64,000 nucleotides of DNA from Hyaloscypha bicolor E. Taxonomy: Eukaryota; Ascomycota; Leotiomycetes; Helotiales; Hyaloscyphaceae. This document shows positions 23,324 to 34,047 of this stretch, in pieces. The stretch lies in contig NW_020194638.1 of the NCBI RefSeq assembly GCF_002865645.1, positions 1,605,974 to 1,669,973 of the forward strand, in the 5' to 3' direction. Below the pieces are notes generated by a model. The model was given only the letters and a program-made list of their open reading frames with translations, searched no databases and was not told where the DNA came from. Position numbers and translations under genes: made by a program. Numbering within the stretch: position 1 is the first letter of the stretch; every line of letters starts with the position of its first letter.

Positions 23324-24215
23324 ATGGCGCAATCTCACAGCGAGGTTCTGGACGCTCTTTTGGATACCCAAGCTTCTCACGAGCTTTCCATTATCAAACT
23401 CAGCGAACCAATTTCGGGACCACTGAAGCAAAATGGCGCAGAACGTACATCTGACGTATCTGCGGAGGTTTTTGAGAATCCAACTCCGGCAAGTTTAGAA
23501 GCAGATCTGGCACATTACAAGGCATGTTGATATCTCTTGGTGAAGGTTACAGTTGTTGACCCAGTCACAGGAACTCTTCTCGAAACTCCGATTCTCCTAC
23601 CTCGAACAAGTCACCAAAGAGAAATTTATACGCGCAATTGTTGGCGATCCACCCCTGGTAGTAGAACACCAAGAGAACGTTGAGCTCGAGGAGTCACTCG
23701 CTGTCGCAAAGGCGGCGTTAAAAGCACAGAAGACAGAAGTTGCAGAGCTGGTGGCAGAGTTGGAAGCAAGAGGTCGAGAGTTATGTCGAAAGTACGAGAA
23801 CATTCAGATGGAGACAACACAGTTGCAAGAACTGCCAGCGAAGATTGGAGCTTTGCAAACTAGTGTTGAGGAACTGAAGGCAGCCCAACAGCCGGGTTCA
23901 AATCCGACATTGAACCTGCCTCTGGAGAAGACTCTGGCGTTGGTGGAAGAACGCGAAAGGGAGAGAGCGGAATTGGATAGGCAATTGGAGCAACTTCAGG
24001 TTATGGTTCCAAGAAAAACCAGGGAATTAGAGAGGCTGAGTGCTGAATTGCAGCCCCTGGAGGTCAAGAGACTTGGAAGTACCGCTTCGGCTAGAGAAGC
24101 CAAGAGAAGGAAGGAGGAGGCCCTTGGCGGTGTTGGAGACGATTTAGAGGAGCGAGGCAGATGGTGGAGAGGTGTCGAAAGTGGATTGAAAGGCATGCTA
24201 GGCGTGGAGGGTTAA
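23324..24215 (+). CDS. SOS7: Kinetochore protein Sos7-like
   Basis: Coiled-coil kinetochore protein of the Sos7 family, first described in fission yeast as a factor acting with the Mis12 complex. Exons 23324-23521 and 23571-24215 give 280 residues. The family block follows the intron: ELFSKLRFSYLEQVTKEKFI, then AIVGDPPLVVEHQENVELE. Residues about 100-250 are a long heptad-rich coiled coil (LQTSVEELKAAQQ, VEERERERAELDRQLEQL). The tail is GRWWRGVESGLKGML. The intron appears to use a GC donor: AAG|GCATGT with TCACAG acceptor and a TTGAC branch site. GT alternatives give a stop or an intron under 30 nt. Confidence 0.85.
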
Positions 24216-24887
24216 GTTGGGTTGTTTGAGGAGTAATGGTGAGGGAATACCAGAGGATCAGGGGTCAGGCGTTCTGTGACATTGTCTCGAAATGTTTCCA
24301 TGGTTTCTGGCGTCAGTAGAAATGTATGTTCGAGTCTCCTTTCGAACGTTTCACACAATTCGTAAGAGAGAGGAAAGGTACTTGTTGATCCATGGAGAGA
24401 ATGGCCGTTGAGCACTCATGCTTACCTTCCCAATATATGGTCGATTATCGTCAATTGATAACATTGTGGTAGTATTTCTAACCTATCCCAAAGGTACTCT
24501 GACCATTGTTTGGAGGACTCCCGAGAGCTATGACAAAATCATCAAGACAATTATGGGCATCCCTAACGGCAAATATGTTGCAAGCAAATAAATTATAAAT
24601 GCCCTTTGTTAGCCATAGTCAAGAGCTCGCTGAGTGCTTTTCTAAATCGAGCCGAGGTGAGATGAGGTGAACGTGAGCAACGTCATGTGATGACTCGGTC
24701 GCTTAATTCGAACTAGCCCACACACCGGAATCAAAAAATCCAAATCATCCCGATCGCGACAAAATCCCAAACCTCAACAAGCTCGTCAGTCAACGTCAAC
24801 GAGGTATGCTCTTCTGCCCTTGCGATTTCCCCCCCTCCTCCCAAAAAAATTTAAACTAACATCCTACTCTCCAGCCACTCAGCCAAG
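24216..24887 (+). promoter_or_regulatory. Intergenic with RPL37 promoter and 5' UTR intron
   Basis: 672 bp. The last part looks like the leader of the ribosomal protein gene. A likely 5' UTR intron runs 24804-24874: donor GAG|GTATGC, a TAAACTAAC branch region and acceptor CTCTCCAG, 13 nt before the start codon. The upstream 500 bp have no coding signal. Confidence 0.55.
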
Positions 24888-25417
24888 ATGAGTACGTTGC
24901 GACCTACATGACTGCCGTCACTTGCATCAAGTTAGCTACTAATATCTTCACTTATAGCGAAAGGCACGAGTTCCTTCGGTAAAAGACATAATAAAACCCA
25001 CACCCTGTGCAGACGCTGCGGTCAGTAGAATCGATTCCGGAGAGCACTTGGGGGTGGAAGAAAGCTGGAGCATGTTTGGAAATTGGGGCATCAGCAGACT
25101 GACATCTCGAACTCCCAGGCCGACGATCTCTTCACATCCAAAAGCACACCTGCTCATCATGCGGATACCCAGCTGCTAAGATTCGGCAATGTACGTTTCT
25201 CTCGGCTGCAAACCTTTCGAGGCGCCAATGGCACGCGACTTGGAGGTTCTGAAGCTAACGCGGTATTGCAGACAACTGGGGCGAGAAGGCTAAGCGGAGA
25301 AAGACCACTGGTACTGGACGTATGAGACACATGAAGGGCGTTACCAGAAAATTCAAGAATGGCTTCCAGACCGGTGCTCCCAAGGATGCGAAAGGACCAT
25401 CGACCAAGGCAGAATAA
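24888..25417 (+). CDS. RPL37: 60S ribosomal protein eL37 (L37)
   Basis: Zinc-ribbon protein of the large ribosomal subunit. Four coding exons: 24888-24891 (only ATGA), 24958-25020, 25119-25190 and 25272-25417, total 94 residues. The product begins [20 protein letters not shown]. The zinc-ribbon cysteines are CRRCG and CSSCG, in the normal spacing. The remaining family blocks [20 protein letters not shown] and [19 protein letters not shown] are all present. Three coding introns plus a UTR intron in a short gene match the intron-rich style of filamentous fungal ribosomal protein genes. No ORF over 100 codons covers it, so it is easily missed by ORF scans. Confidence 0.95.
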
Positions 25418-25709
25418 GGGATGCATCTGAGGAGTTGATTTGGGATTGCGGACTGATTGCTTTATGAGATGTCATGACGGCTGCGGTCATACTAGCAAAT
25501 GCCATCAATTTGCGTCGCAAGTTTTGTTGCAAGATGAACTTTGGGTTTTTTGTGATCCGACTTCCGGAGGCTCTGCATCGATGGCACAACCACGGATATG
25601 AGCATACAAATGGCAAGCACCAGGTCTCACAAAGTTTCCGCTTGATCTACTTGTGATAGGAGTGAGGCTCTGAATTGTGGACATGTCCAGTGGAATCTTG
25701 CCAGGCAGT

Positions 25710-26708
25710 TCATTGGCCTCTCTCGAATACCTTCACACCACCGTCCCCTCCCACAAAGTACAGAAGTTCCTTCTCCTCTATCCGCCTCTGGATACCTTGA
25801 CTACCTTGCTCGATACTGTCCCCGACAGTAACCCTCAGAACTCCACTAACATCCCTTGCCGTACCAGTATCTAACAACCTCAAACTCATTATGAAATCGG
25901 CTTCATGTGATATGTTAAGCACCAAAGCCGCATGGTCCTTTTCAAGAGGCGTTTGACTTGTTGATACTAAAGGGTAGTCTGCTGAGATGGACAAGATTGT
26001 TGAATGTGCCTCCTAAAGAGATCAATTTTCCTGTTATGTTACATCTGCCCTTGGGATGTCACGTACCTCTCGCAAGCCAATCAACATCTCTCCAAGGTTC
26101 ACGGCTCCAATTTCGTCTCCACCAGCTGCCAACAATAAATCCAACTGGTCGATGACTAGGACGATGTTTCCTTCATCGGTGTCTTTCAGACTGTGGATGG
26201 CACGCTGAATCTCCCTAGATACAGTTGCAAATTCCGGACTGCACAAAACATTCTCTTCGCCCCTTACTGCTGATATCTTCGGAAGGAAAAGTCCAGTTAA
26301 ACCATCCACAAAAGCAAATCTCTTCTTGGAAGCAAATTTTTCGAGATCGAGACCCTACATCCAAAAAAAATCAAAAAATCAGCCTCATATCCTCGCTCAC
26401 CTCTACATGAAAAATTCGAAACTGAAATGAGCAACATTGAAAAGATGAAAGATAAAAGAAATGCCTACCAATCTCCTTCCGTTTTCTTTCCAGAAAGCAA
26501 AATCTCTCATAAAGCTCACTAGAACCAATTTGGTATCATCTCCTCGCGGTGATACTGACAAGGGCTCGGGTCGAATCAACGTGCTGTGAAGAAATCTGAG
26601 GACAAGCCAATTTGAGCTTGCACCTAGGACGCTTGTAAGGAGGATGAGAGATGCTTCTGGAGGAAGCGCGAGATAAGGCTCAAGAAGCGGCGGGATACGT
26701 GAAGACAT
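25710..26708 (-). CDS. ELP6: Elongator complex subunit Elp6
   Basis: RecA-fold subunit of the hexameric Elp456 ring, which supports Elongator in wobble-uridine modification of tRNA. Exons 26708-26469, 26354-26067 and 26012-25710, all joined in phase 0, give 276 residues, the yeast length (273). The N-terminus is MSSRIPPLLEPYLALPPEAS. Family blocks include SNWLVLRFLHSTL, LVSFMRDFAFWKENGRRLGL, RFAFVDGLTGLF and NIVLVIDQLDLLLAAGG. No Walker A GKT is present, as usual for Elp6. A TTG codon further upstream extends the frame but the ATG at 26708 is the family start. Confidence 0.9.
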
Positions 26709-26778
26709 CTTGAATATTGAAGTGAACGAGATGGCCAAACTTTTGCAGGCGAGGAGGACAGCCAAATTTAGGGTTGGT

Positions 26779-26788
26779 CACGTGACTG
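26779..26788. promoter_or_regulatory. GTCACGTGAC palindrome upstream of ELP6
   Basis: Perfect 10 bp palindrome containing the CACGTG E-box, 71 bp upstream of the ELP6 start codon. Proteins of the bHLH class (Cbf1 type) bind this core. Other CACGTG cores lie in noncoding DNA at 36312, 44956, 56243 and 57735. Confidence 0.35.
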
Positions 26789-27059
26789 TATTTCCATGTC
26801 CAACCGTACTTGTCTTCGACTTTGACTTCCCCTCCATCAACCAATTACTTTATCCCATGCATTGGATAACCGTCCAGCCATCCACATAAACCTTTACACT
26901 CCCCATCGTCCAAACATCCCATTTAAGAAAATTGTAAACAAATGATTCGTCAAAACCTCTCGGAACAGTCAGATTCGAATCACGGATCATGGATCCATGA
27001 TTTTGATAATTGTACTGTATTGGATTTCCTTATTCGGAGCACTGGATCTCCGCTATATA

Positions 27060-27540
27060 TTTACCACCAATTGACAACTTCTTCGGCTTAATTGGGCAAA
27101 TCCGTCTTCACGATACGGGACGATCTCCTCTTGGACGAACACGACAGGGCGGTGGCATCAATTGCCTCCACTATATGCCAGTTTTATGCTCGAAAAAGGC
27201 ATTTCGGATAGACCATGAATCTACCAACAGCGCTCGACAATCACACTATCAGCGGGATAGGATGGTTGACACTTCGGGTCTATCCAATATACTGAGAGTG
27301 GATACTCATACTAAAGCCGCCTTGGTGGAGCCCAATGTTCCCATGGACACTCTTGTTGAAGCTACTCTTCGACACGTTTGGTACCCCCCGTTGTCATGGA
27401 GTTTCCAGGAATTACTGTGGGCGGTGGATTTGCTGGAACTAACCTCCGCCCTCTCACTCATTCTACCGAAAAGGGGTAAAACTTCCTCCGGAATGGTTAG
27501 AGGATAAACTAGCCAAAAAGCGTTCAAGCTTCAGTCAATA
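27060..27540 (+). pseudogene. Decayed FAD-linked oxidoreductase (delta(24)-sterol reductase-like)
   Basis: Fragments of a PCMH-type FAD domain of the DHCR24/DIMINUTO class spread over three frames. One frame reads LDEHDRAVASIASTICQFYA then meets a stop (TAG). A second continues FRIDHESTNSARQSHYQRDR and LRVDTHTKAALVEPNVPMD, the family's FAD-binding region. A third carries PPVVMEFPGITVGGGFAGTN, the glycine-rich flavin loop, and ends THSTEKG with TAA. No GT/AG combination repairs the frame changes, so the gene is broken by at least two frameshifts. The rest of the oxidase (about 300 residues) is not visible downstream. It sits in 1.6 kb without an intact gene, upstream of a transporter on the opposite strand. 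Confidence 0.75.
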
Positions 27541-28385
27541 TGCTGTTTCACGGAAAGAACTCAGTTCGTCTGGTTTAACGTAGTGTCTACCCACCGGGTT
27601 AGGCACCAGAGTTTTGCTGATTTGCACCTTCGGGGTATTTTGGCAGGTGGTGGAAATTGACAAAAGCGAGTTGAGCAAAGGGGGTCTGTTTGCTTTCTGT
27701 TCGGAACTGAATACAAGAACATTTACAATCTCGCCACCCTTTTACCTGAAAGTGGCAAGAGTGAATAGCTCCTCTCCTCTTAGGCCTTTTGTTGCACATC
27801 ATACCGATATTCCAACGATAGTAGTATATTGGTGTCATTCTTGAAGTCGAGAGTGGCTCCCGTAAGTCAAATTATTGGTACGCATGGCATAAATGCTCGG
27901 GAGGACCTTGGGACACTGGCAGCGTCAACTCGAAGTCAAATCGTTGCTCCCGCTGTAGTAAACGCTGATAATCTCCTATTACCAGGTATTCCGAAGGCCA
28001 CTCACTTTCTCATCGGTTGTGTGATGAGCTTTCTTTGCGTTCGAAACATCATACTTTAGCATCTCTAGAGTTCTAGAACAAGTTGACTAGCTGTGGATGT
28101 GCAATGTCCAATTCAAAGCAGGTAATGTTTGTCGACATCAAGAATATTGTTGGGCTGCCAACTACATGTAACGGCTATCCAGCCAATAAAAGCATCCAAA
28201 GAATCCCGAGTAAGGGTTCAAGAGAAGCGGCAAATTCATTGCATAAAAAGTGTCTGTGTCTCCAGGGGCATGGTATCCCAAACTCCTTGCAATGCTCACG
28301 TGAGTTATCCTTCTATCCCAACTCCAATGCTCGCCAGCAAAGCGAACGCTAATCCGTAGCTCAACTGCCTCAAAGTACAGCGAGC
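27541..28385. other. Gene-free stretch between the pseudogene and the MFS gene
   Basis: Several short plus-strand ORFs but none with family features. It may contain further unrecognisable remains of the oxidase and holds the 3' UTR of the transporter on the minus strand. Confidence 0.4.
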
Positions 28386-30887
28386 TTAAAATTTCTCCAT
28401 CAAGTTCTTCCTGACGGTCCACATTCTAGCCCTCTTCCCATAAATATACATCGGAATCGAAAAAGTCATCAGAGTGAGTTGAATAGCACCAACGTAGATG
28501 AACACTGTCTTCGAGCCATCGTTCTCAAGCCATTTGGTGAAGAACAAGCTGAATACTAAGCCGTGAAAGACGTTCTTGCTAAAGTTGAGTGTCACCAACG
28601 CCTCGCCAGCATACTGTCGATAACTGTCAACACAGAACGTGATCGCAGTCGTTGAGCCTAATGAGCATCCGAACGATATTATGCCAAAAAATATTGTAGG
28701 GACAATCCAGGCATCGTGCTCATAGGCTGACCAGCCAAAACCCATGAGACCGATCACAGTACTGATAGTAATTGGAATTGCCATAACAAGACGGAATTCG
28801 GGCTCATAAAGACCTCCATTACGCTTGGCCATAGCTCGGACAATGATATCGCTAACTTTCCCCGCGACCGCTGTTCCAAGTATACCGCCGATGAAGGGTG
28901 AGATGTATATGAGACCAGTTGATAGAGCGGAGAATCCATAGGTAGTGCGGCTGCGGTAGATCACTGCCACGGATTCTGACAACACGATTAACCACCCAAC
29001 TGAGCAGGAATAGACCACTGCGGACCACAGAACAGAAGGGTATGCAAATAGAATGAATGGTCTGACTGCAACTCGAAACCAACTATCATGGCTCAATCGG
29101 CCATTGTAGGGTTTCAAGGTTTGAAGGAATGTTAGGCGAGGACGATTTCTGAGACTGTTGGTATAGACAAGCGCAGGCGGAGGCTGCTCGAGTGGGGATG
29201 ATGCTCCTCTATCATTGTTCATCTCGCCGTTTTTCTCTTGAAGTCCGGAGGCGATGTAATCATTAGCACCTCTTTCGACATCCTCATACCAAGGAAAATT
29301 GAAATTGTGCAGACTTGGCAAAGGGGCAAGGCCACTTTTTGGTGTTACTTGGCCAGCTTCAGCCAGTGCATCTTTCACTACTAGCCAACCATAAGCGTTA
29401 CGCATTGCCGGTGGCTTTCGCTATCTTACCTGAGGATTCGCCACCCAAAGTGCTCATGGCACCCTCGGGGACAGGGGTGCCGTGATCTGCAGCGGCGTCT
29501 TCACCGCCGTGTCTACTCTGTTCGGGAGCAAACCCAACATGACGCATTGAATTGATACGGTGGGCTGGAGTTGGTCTTTTTGGAAGAGTTCCGTTTGCAG
29601 ATCCAAGGGGTGCTGTCTTCTCCAGGTTTTTTGTATGTTCATCATTTGAGTCAGCTTGGGCTACTGGTAAATCTTTCTGTTGTGTGTGCGAGTGGGAGGA
29701 GAAAAGTGAAAATCTGGGGCTATTCTTGGACTGTTTCCGACTCTTCGGAACAGGTGCTCTGTCCCAATATGATTCGGGAACGAAGAAGAAAAGTAGAACT
29801 CCACAGAAGCCAACGACGATGGCAACAATCCTTTTCTATGTTAGAATTTCGCAATCGACTCTAGTCAGAGGATTTTCCTTACCAGAATACCCATCTCCAT
29901 CCCATCGACTGAATAATTGCGGCACTGACCAAAGGTACCAGGTTCTTACCACCAAGAAGCAGGAGAGTGTATATTCCGAGGCGATAGGCGCGCTCGTGGA
30001 GGAAGAAAATCTCTGCCACTGTAGCGGATGGCAAACATTCAACAGGGCTGACAGAGATCCCCTGAAATATTCTGGCAACCAAGAGGGAATTATAGCTTGG
30101 CGAAGCAGCGCACCAGACAGAAGTGCATATGAATAGTATAGCACTAAAGAGATAGACTGGGCGTTTGCCGAAGAGAATCGCGGTAGGAGAGAAGAGTACG
30201 GAGCCTACTCCTAATCCCATCATATACAACCCAGTCGTTAGAGCAACTTTCGACGTTGCAACATTGTAAGTTGCGGCGACATTGGTAAAGCCCGCAGCCA
30301 GAATTGGGGTTATGCCTCCTCCAACCATACAATATAAGCCAAGTGAAAAAAGAGCTGCATCTCTTCTCAATGTCGGCCAATTCAAGGGGTCATTAATGGA
30401 GTCGTCTGGTTGAGGTTCGAGGATGATCGCTCCATCTTTGGTCGTCTTCTTGTTTTTTGTTGCTTGAGAAGTACGGGGTATACGTCTTTGCACTGCGGGT
30501 TGTTGTGGCAAGGAGGAAGCAGACGTTCTGGCTGGGGCATTTCGAAGGCCAAGAGGCTCATTACGCTGACCGGCCAGGAGAAGGACGGATCCTGTAGCGT
30601 GGCACAATTAGTTTCGTTGATCTATCTTTCCATCCCTCTCTAGAGCTAGCAAACGTACCTGGTACTTCGTTCGTTCTTCGATCGTTTAGAACTCCCAGAC
30701 CCCATTTTGTTGGTTGTTGGCCCTTCTCTTCTTCAGACTCCTCAATATCCCCCTCTTCGTCGGCATTGCGTCCATTCGAGACCGAATTGCGGGCGAAGAA
30801 AGATCGTGGTCGTTCTGAACTAGGTGTGGTAGGTATAGGATCCAGTTCTTCATTGCCAGGCATATTGCTCCGAGAGCCAGCCAACAT
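28386..30887 (-). CDS. Major facilitator superfamily transporter with long central loop
   Basis: Twelve-helix MFS transporter resembling the HOL1 / polyamine or drug:proton antiporter (DHA1-like) group. Exons 30887-30659, 30591-29883, 29830-29430 and 29380-28386 give 777 residues. A 150-residue cytosolic N-terminus leads to the family entry DDSINDPLNWPTLRRDAALF. The first six helices follow, with the loop motif GVGSVLFSPTAILFGKRPVY and RIFQGISVSPVECLPSATVA. Helix six ends VAIVVGFCGVLLFFFVPESY. A long hydrophilic loop (about residues 330-500, with ALPxLHNFNFPWYEDVE-like text SLHNFNFPWYEDVERG) precedes the last six helices. The 3' splice site at 29381-29382 has a second in-frame AG nine nt downstream. 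The substrate cannot be read from sequence. Confidence 0.88.
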
Positions 30888-31971
30888 TTACAAGTGGCAA
30901 GGAATCCTTTGCGAGGATGAAGGGCACGGAACGGGTTCTAGCGTTCTGCACAAAGACAACTTTCTCTGCAAGTAATAGTGATATTTGGTAGGTGTAAGGC
31001 GGAACGGCTCGTCCGGGAAAGAGAGGCTAGAGGCTACTTAAGATGAGGAGGATGGGGAAGAGAAGAGCTGAGTTAATGAACAACACATGTGTACTAGCAC
31101 TATCGAGAAAAAAAATCCGAAAGTCAAAGTTTATCGAAGACGGGCAATAAGGAAGGTGCTATACTCTCTCTCAGAAGTGGGAACACGATTCACTCGGGTG
31201 GCGGTTGCCAGTTGAGCCTGCTTATATGGGCGGTGAGGATCTTGTCTCTCGATGACGCAGATCCAGGATTTGCACAGCCGTAGAGGACGCAAAGACATGA
31301 GGATGCATTAAAATCAAATGAGAGACAGTGCGAATGGTCTGAGAATATTCGTCTAACTGGCAGAGGAGGGGTCTCGTGGTTAGCTCCTCGAACGTGTTGC
31401 TGTCAGCTGAGATCGTCCCTTGCTCGGAGCTGCAAGCCATGCAGATTTCAAAGTCGCCTCGGTGAAGCATCCGGAATGACGCAGGCCAAGCAAACAGGGC
31501 AAACCATTTCAAATAGGCGCGTTTGCAGCTCTCCAAAACAACGCTTCTGGAGCTGAACCAACGCCTGCATAAAATATGATCACAAGGCTCTCAACACAAA
31601 TGCCAACATGGCCCAGACTCCCTTTCCCCAGAAATCTTTCGATGGCTGCTCCAATTCGACAGTTCTCCGCCACGAAGCAGAACAAAGCCAAGAATCGCAT
31701 TTTCACGTCGTGGGTAACCTAGTTTCGTTCCTGAGCTCCTGTGATCTACTATCTTCTTATGGTGCGGATCTGGAAACTTGGAGCACAGCCGTTTGTTGAG
31801 GTCTTCTGGGGTATGACAAGGTCACTTTCAAGGAAGCATGTTCCTAAAGTCACACTTCATCGCACATTGGTTCAGCAGCCAGGGCCATTGTTGACACATC
31901 ACTTTAACGGATGAGAAGTCACCGAATACGGTTCACCTTCAAAATCGGAAGCAAGTGCTGACAAACTTCAG
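30888..31971. other. Intergenic between divergent MFS and thioredoxin-like genes, with orphan ORFs
   Basis: About 1.1 kb. Two overlapping minus-strand ORFs (31222-31536 and 31509-31706) lie here in different frames. The first contains AYLKWFALFAWPASFRMLH and FEICMACSSEQGTIS and has no ATG at its upstream end. They may be remains of one decayed gene or chance. Near 31110 there is an A-run. No RNA gene was found. Confidence 0.35.
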
Positions 31972-32398
31972 CGTCCGCCGACCCGATGACTTCTCAACCT
32001 ACCTTCTTCTCTCGACTTCTTCCCGAAAACCCCTCATAACATTCTGGACCGCCTCCTATTGCAATACCTGTCGAATCGTCTCCCCCCTCCTTCAGGAACT
32101 GATTTCATCCGGTGTTGGCGAAGCAGAAGGCGCCGTCTCTTTCGCAGAAATTGAGTTCGATTCACAAGATATAATGGACAGTGGATTGGCTATGACTTAT
32201 ATGATCACGAGCATACCTACATTACTGAGTTTCGAGAGAGGAGAGGCACAGACTTACACAAAAGTGACGGATCCGAAATTGATGCGAGATAGAGAGTGGT
32301 TGAAGGAGTGGATCAGGACAGAAGCAGGGAGGGGCGGTGGTGCTGGATTGAATGCTGGTGGTGGAATCTTTGGAGGGCTGTGGGGAAACTCCAAGTAG
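31972..32398 (+). CDS. Thioredoxin-like protein (5' exon unresolved)
   Basis: Thioredoxin-fold protein. The open frame from a clear 3' splice site (CTGACAAACTTCAG|C, at 31971) encodes VRRPDDFSTYLLLS, then the active-site region FWTASYCNTCRIVSP, then SFAEIEFDSQDIM and the cis-proline region MITSIPTLLSFERGE. The redox site is CNTC instead of the usual CGPC, but both cysteines are kept. The C-terminus is unusual: GRGGGAGLNAGGGIFGGLWG, a glycine-rich tail. No ATG lies at the start of this frame, so a short first exon must exist upstream. One in-phase candidate is ATGACAAG at 31813-31820, which would give MTSVRRPDDF, but its donor GTCACT is weak. Confidence 0.7.
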
Positions 32399-32580
32399 CA
32401 AAGCTCCGGCAAATACTCCAAGTATACTGGGCTATTGGGGAACAGGTTGAGTAGTCGTTGGCATTTCTCATCTATCGTCACTTCGTGATAGGGCATGGCC
32501 TGGATCATCCGCTAGCCTTCTCCCTCCCGTGATACGCAAAATTCGATATCCAAAACGTATCACCTGTCGAGTCTCACGAC

Positions 32581-33207
32581 TCATGGGTTATAGAACACCT
32601 CTTCAACGCCCTTCCACCAAGCCGGTTCGCCCTCCGCACTGCTCTTCGCACCGGGCACGAATGATTCTTGGTAGCTGTCGGTCATTTTCCACCACTCTTG
32701 AACTTTTGGGTTGTCCCTCATCCGTTCCATATCACCCGCATAGTTATAGCCCTTTTAATGTCAGGTTGTGTGCTTGAAAGGGAGAGTAAAGAGGACATAC
32801 TACGTATTTAAATGATGCGAAGAGGATGTGGGTTTCAGGGTCATGGAAAATAGAGTCTGCACAGAACACATTAGCTACAGATTCAAGAAGAAAATGATTC
32901 TCGACTCCTAAACCACCCCAACTCCCCAAATGAAAGATAGCATAGCATAGTCTTAAAGAAGAGAAATAGACTCACAATCCTCAATATTGCAGTCCTTAAT
33001 CTGCTTCAACACCTCCGGCCAGACCTTAGCATGACACTCCTTGTACTTCTCCACACACTCCGGCTTCAGCTTTACAATCTGCGCAACACGGCGCCCTTGA
33101 TTCTTTAACCGGTATGTTGGCCGCGACGTCGGCGATGTGGGCGAGACGGAGGGGATTTGGGGGGTTGTTGGCGAGGCGGGGTTCGAGGAACTGGTGTTGG
33201 ACCACAT
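32581..33207 (-). CDS. L-rhamnose mutarotase-type protein
   Basis: RhaM-family sugar mutarotase, which interconverts anomers of L-rhamnose. Exons 33207-32976, 32856-32801 and 32751-32581 give 152 residues. The first 50 residues are Ser/Pro/Thr-rich (PTSPTSRPTYRLKNQGRR) and not part of the usual 104-residue fold. The core is complete: RVAQIVKLKPECVEKYKECH, VWPEVLKQIKDCNIEDYSIF, DPETHILFASFKYVGYNYAG, MERMRDNPKVQEWWKMTD and the end EPAWWKGVEEVFYNP. The catalytic-site histidine of the KECHAKVWP block and the paired tryptophans are present. No other rhamnose-pathway gene lies nearby, so the physiological sugar is uncertain. Confidence 0.88.
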
Positions 33208-34047
33208 TTTGTCTCTCTGGGGACCGGATAGGTAGGGAGTTGTAGGTTAAAAAGTCTCGAAGGAAGAGAGAGTTTTAGGGGGGTAGAATTCGTAAGGGAG
33301 GGCGGAGAGTAAGCGTGTGGTCTGACGAGCGTATTCCTGAAGATCGAATATCTGCGAGGAGCTCCGGGAGTGTGGGGTTCTTCTGTATACGAAATGCCGT
33401 ACAACGCAGGCAATTGAGCTCGTGATACACCCAAACTTCCCGGACAAAAGTCACCGAGGTTGCAGTTGCAGGTAAGGGGAGGTTTTAAGAGTGAAGGATT
33501 GGGAATTGGAAAACTTGGGTTGTGCTTGTGCTTGATGATGCATGGGGATTTCTAAGCTGGGAAGTTTGGGAACAATGATGGTGCCCGAGATGGCCCCGTA
33601 AATGCGAGCAGTGCTTTCCTGACACGAATTTATCCGGGGCAATGGGCAATGCACGTCACTTGCGCTTGATTGGATTGGGCGTTTTTCTGTATCTCCGGTA
33701 AGGCTAGCAATTTGTCCAGAGTTTGTCCAGAGATCTGTGATATGAGATTCATAGTCGAAATGCGAGTTGTGGTGTTCTGGTCAAGCATATGATATCTGTA
33801 AGTCTCCAGATGATCTAACTAATCTTGCCTATTGACTCCACTTATGCCCCAGTCCACATGTACAGTGATCCCACATCCTGTAAAGCTCCAACAAAGGAAA
33901 CCTTTTCGCTGGCACCAATACCCAACCCTTATTTGTGTCTTAGACCCACCAGGATACAACAGAAATGCAAGTATATTAGAGAAAATGAGCCCGCGGTGGC
34001 GAAGAATCGGAACTTTTCTATGTTATAGTACAACACACAAGTATCGC
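33208..34047. other. Intergenic, rhamnose mutarotase promoter to Gdt1 3' end
   Basis: 840 bp. A minus-strand ORF at 33105-33434 overlaps the first exon of the mutarotase in another frame and is Pro/Arg-rich shadow. No gene is supported. Confidence 0.4.

Noticed and set aside
33105..33434. Pro/Arg-rich minus-strand ORF
   Set aside because: Overlaps the first exon of the mutarotase gene in another frame; low-complexity translation.
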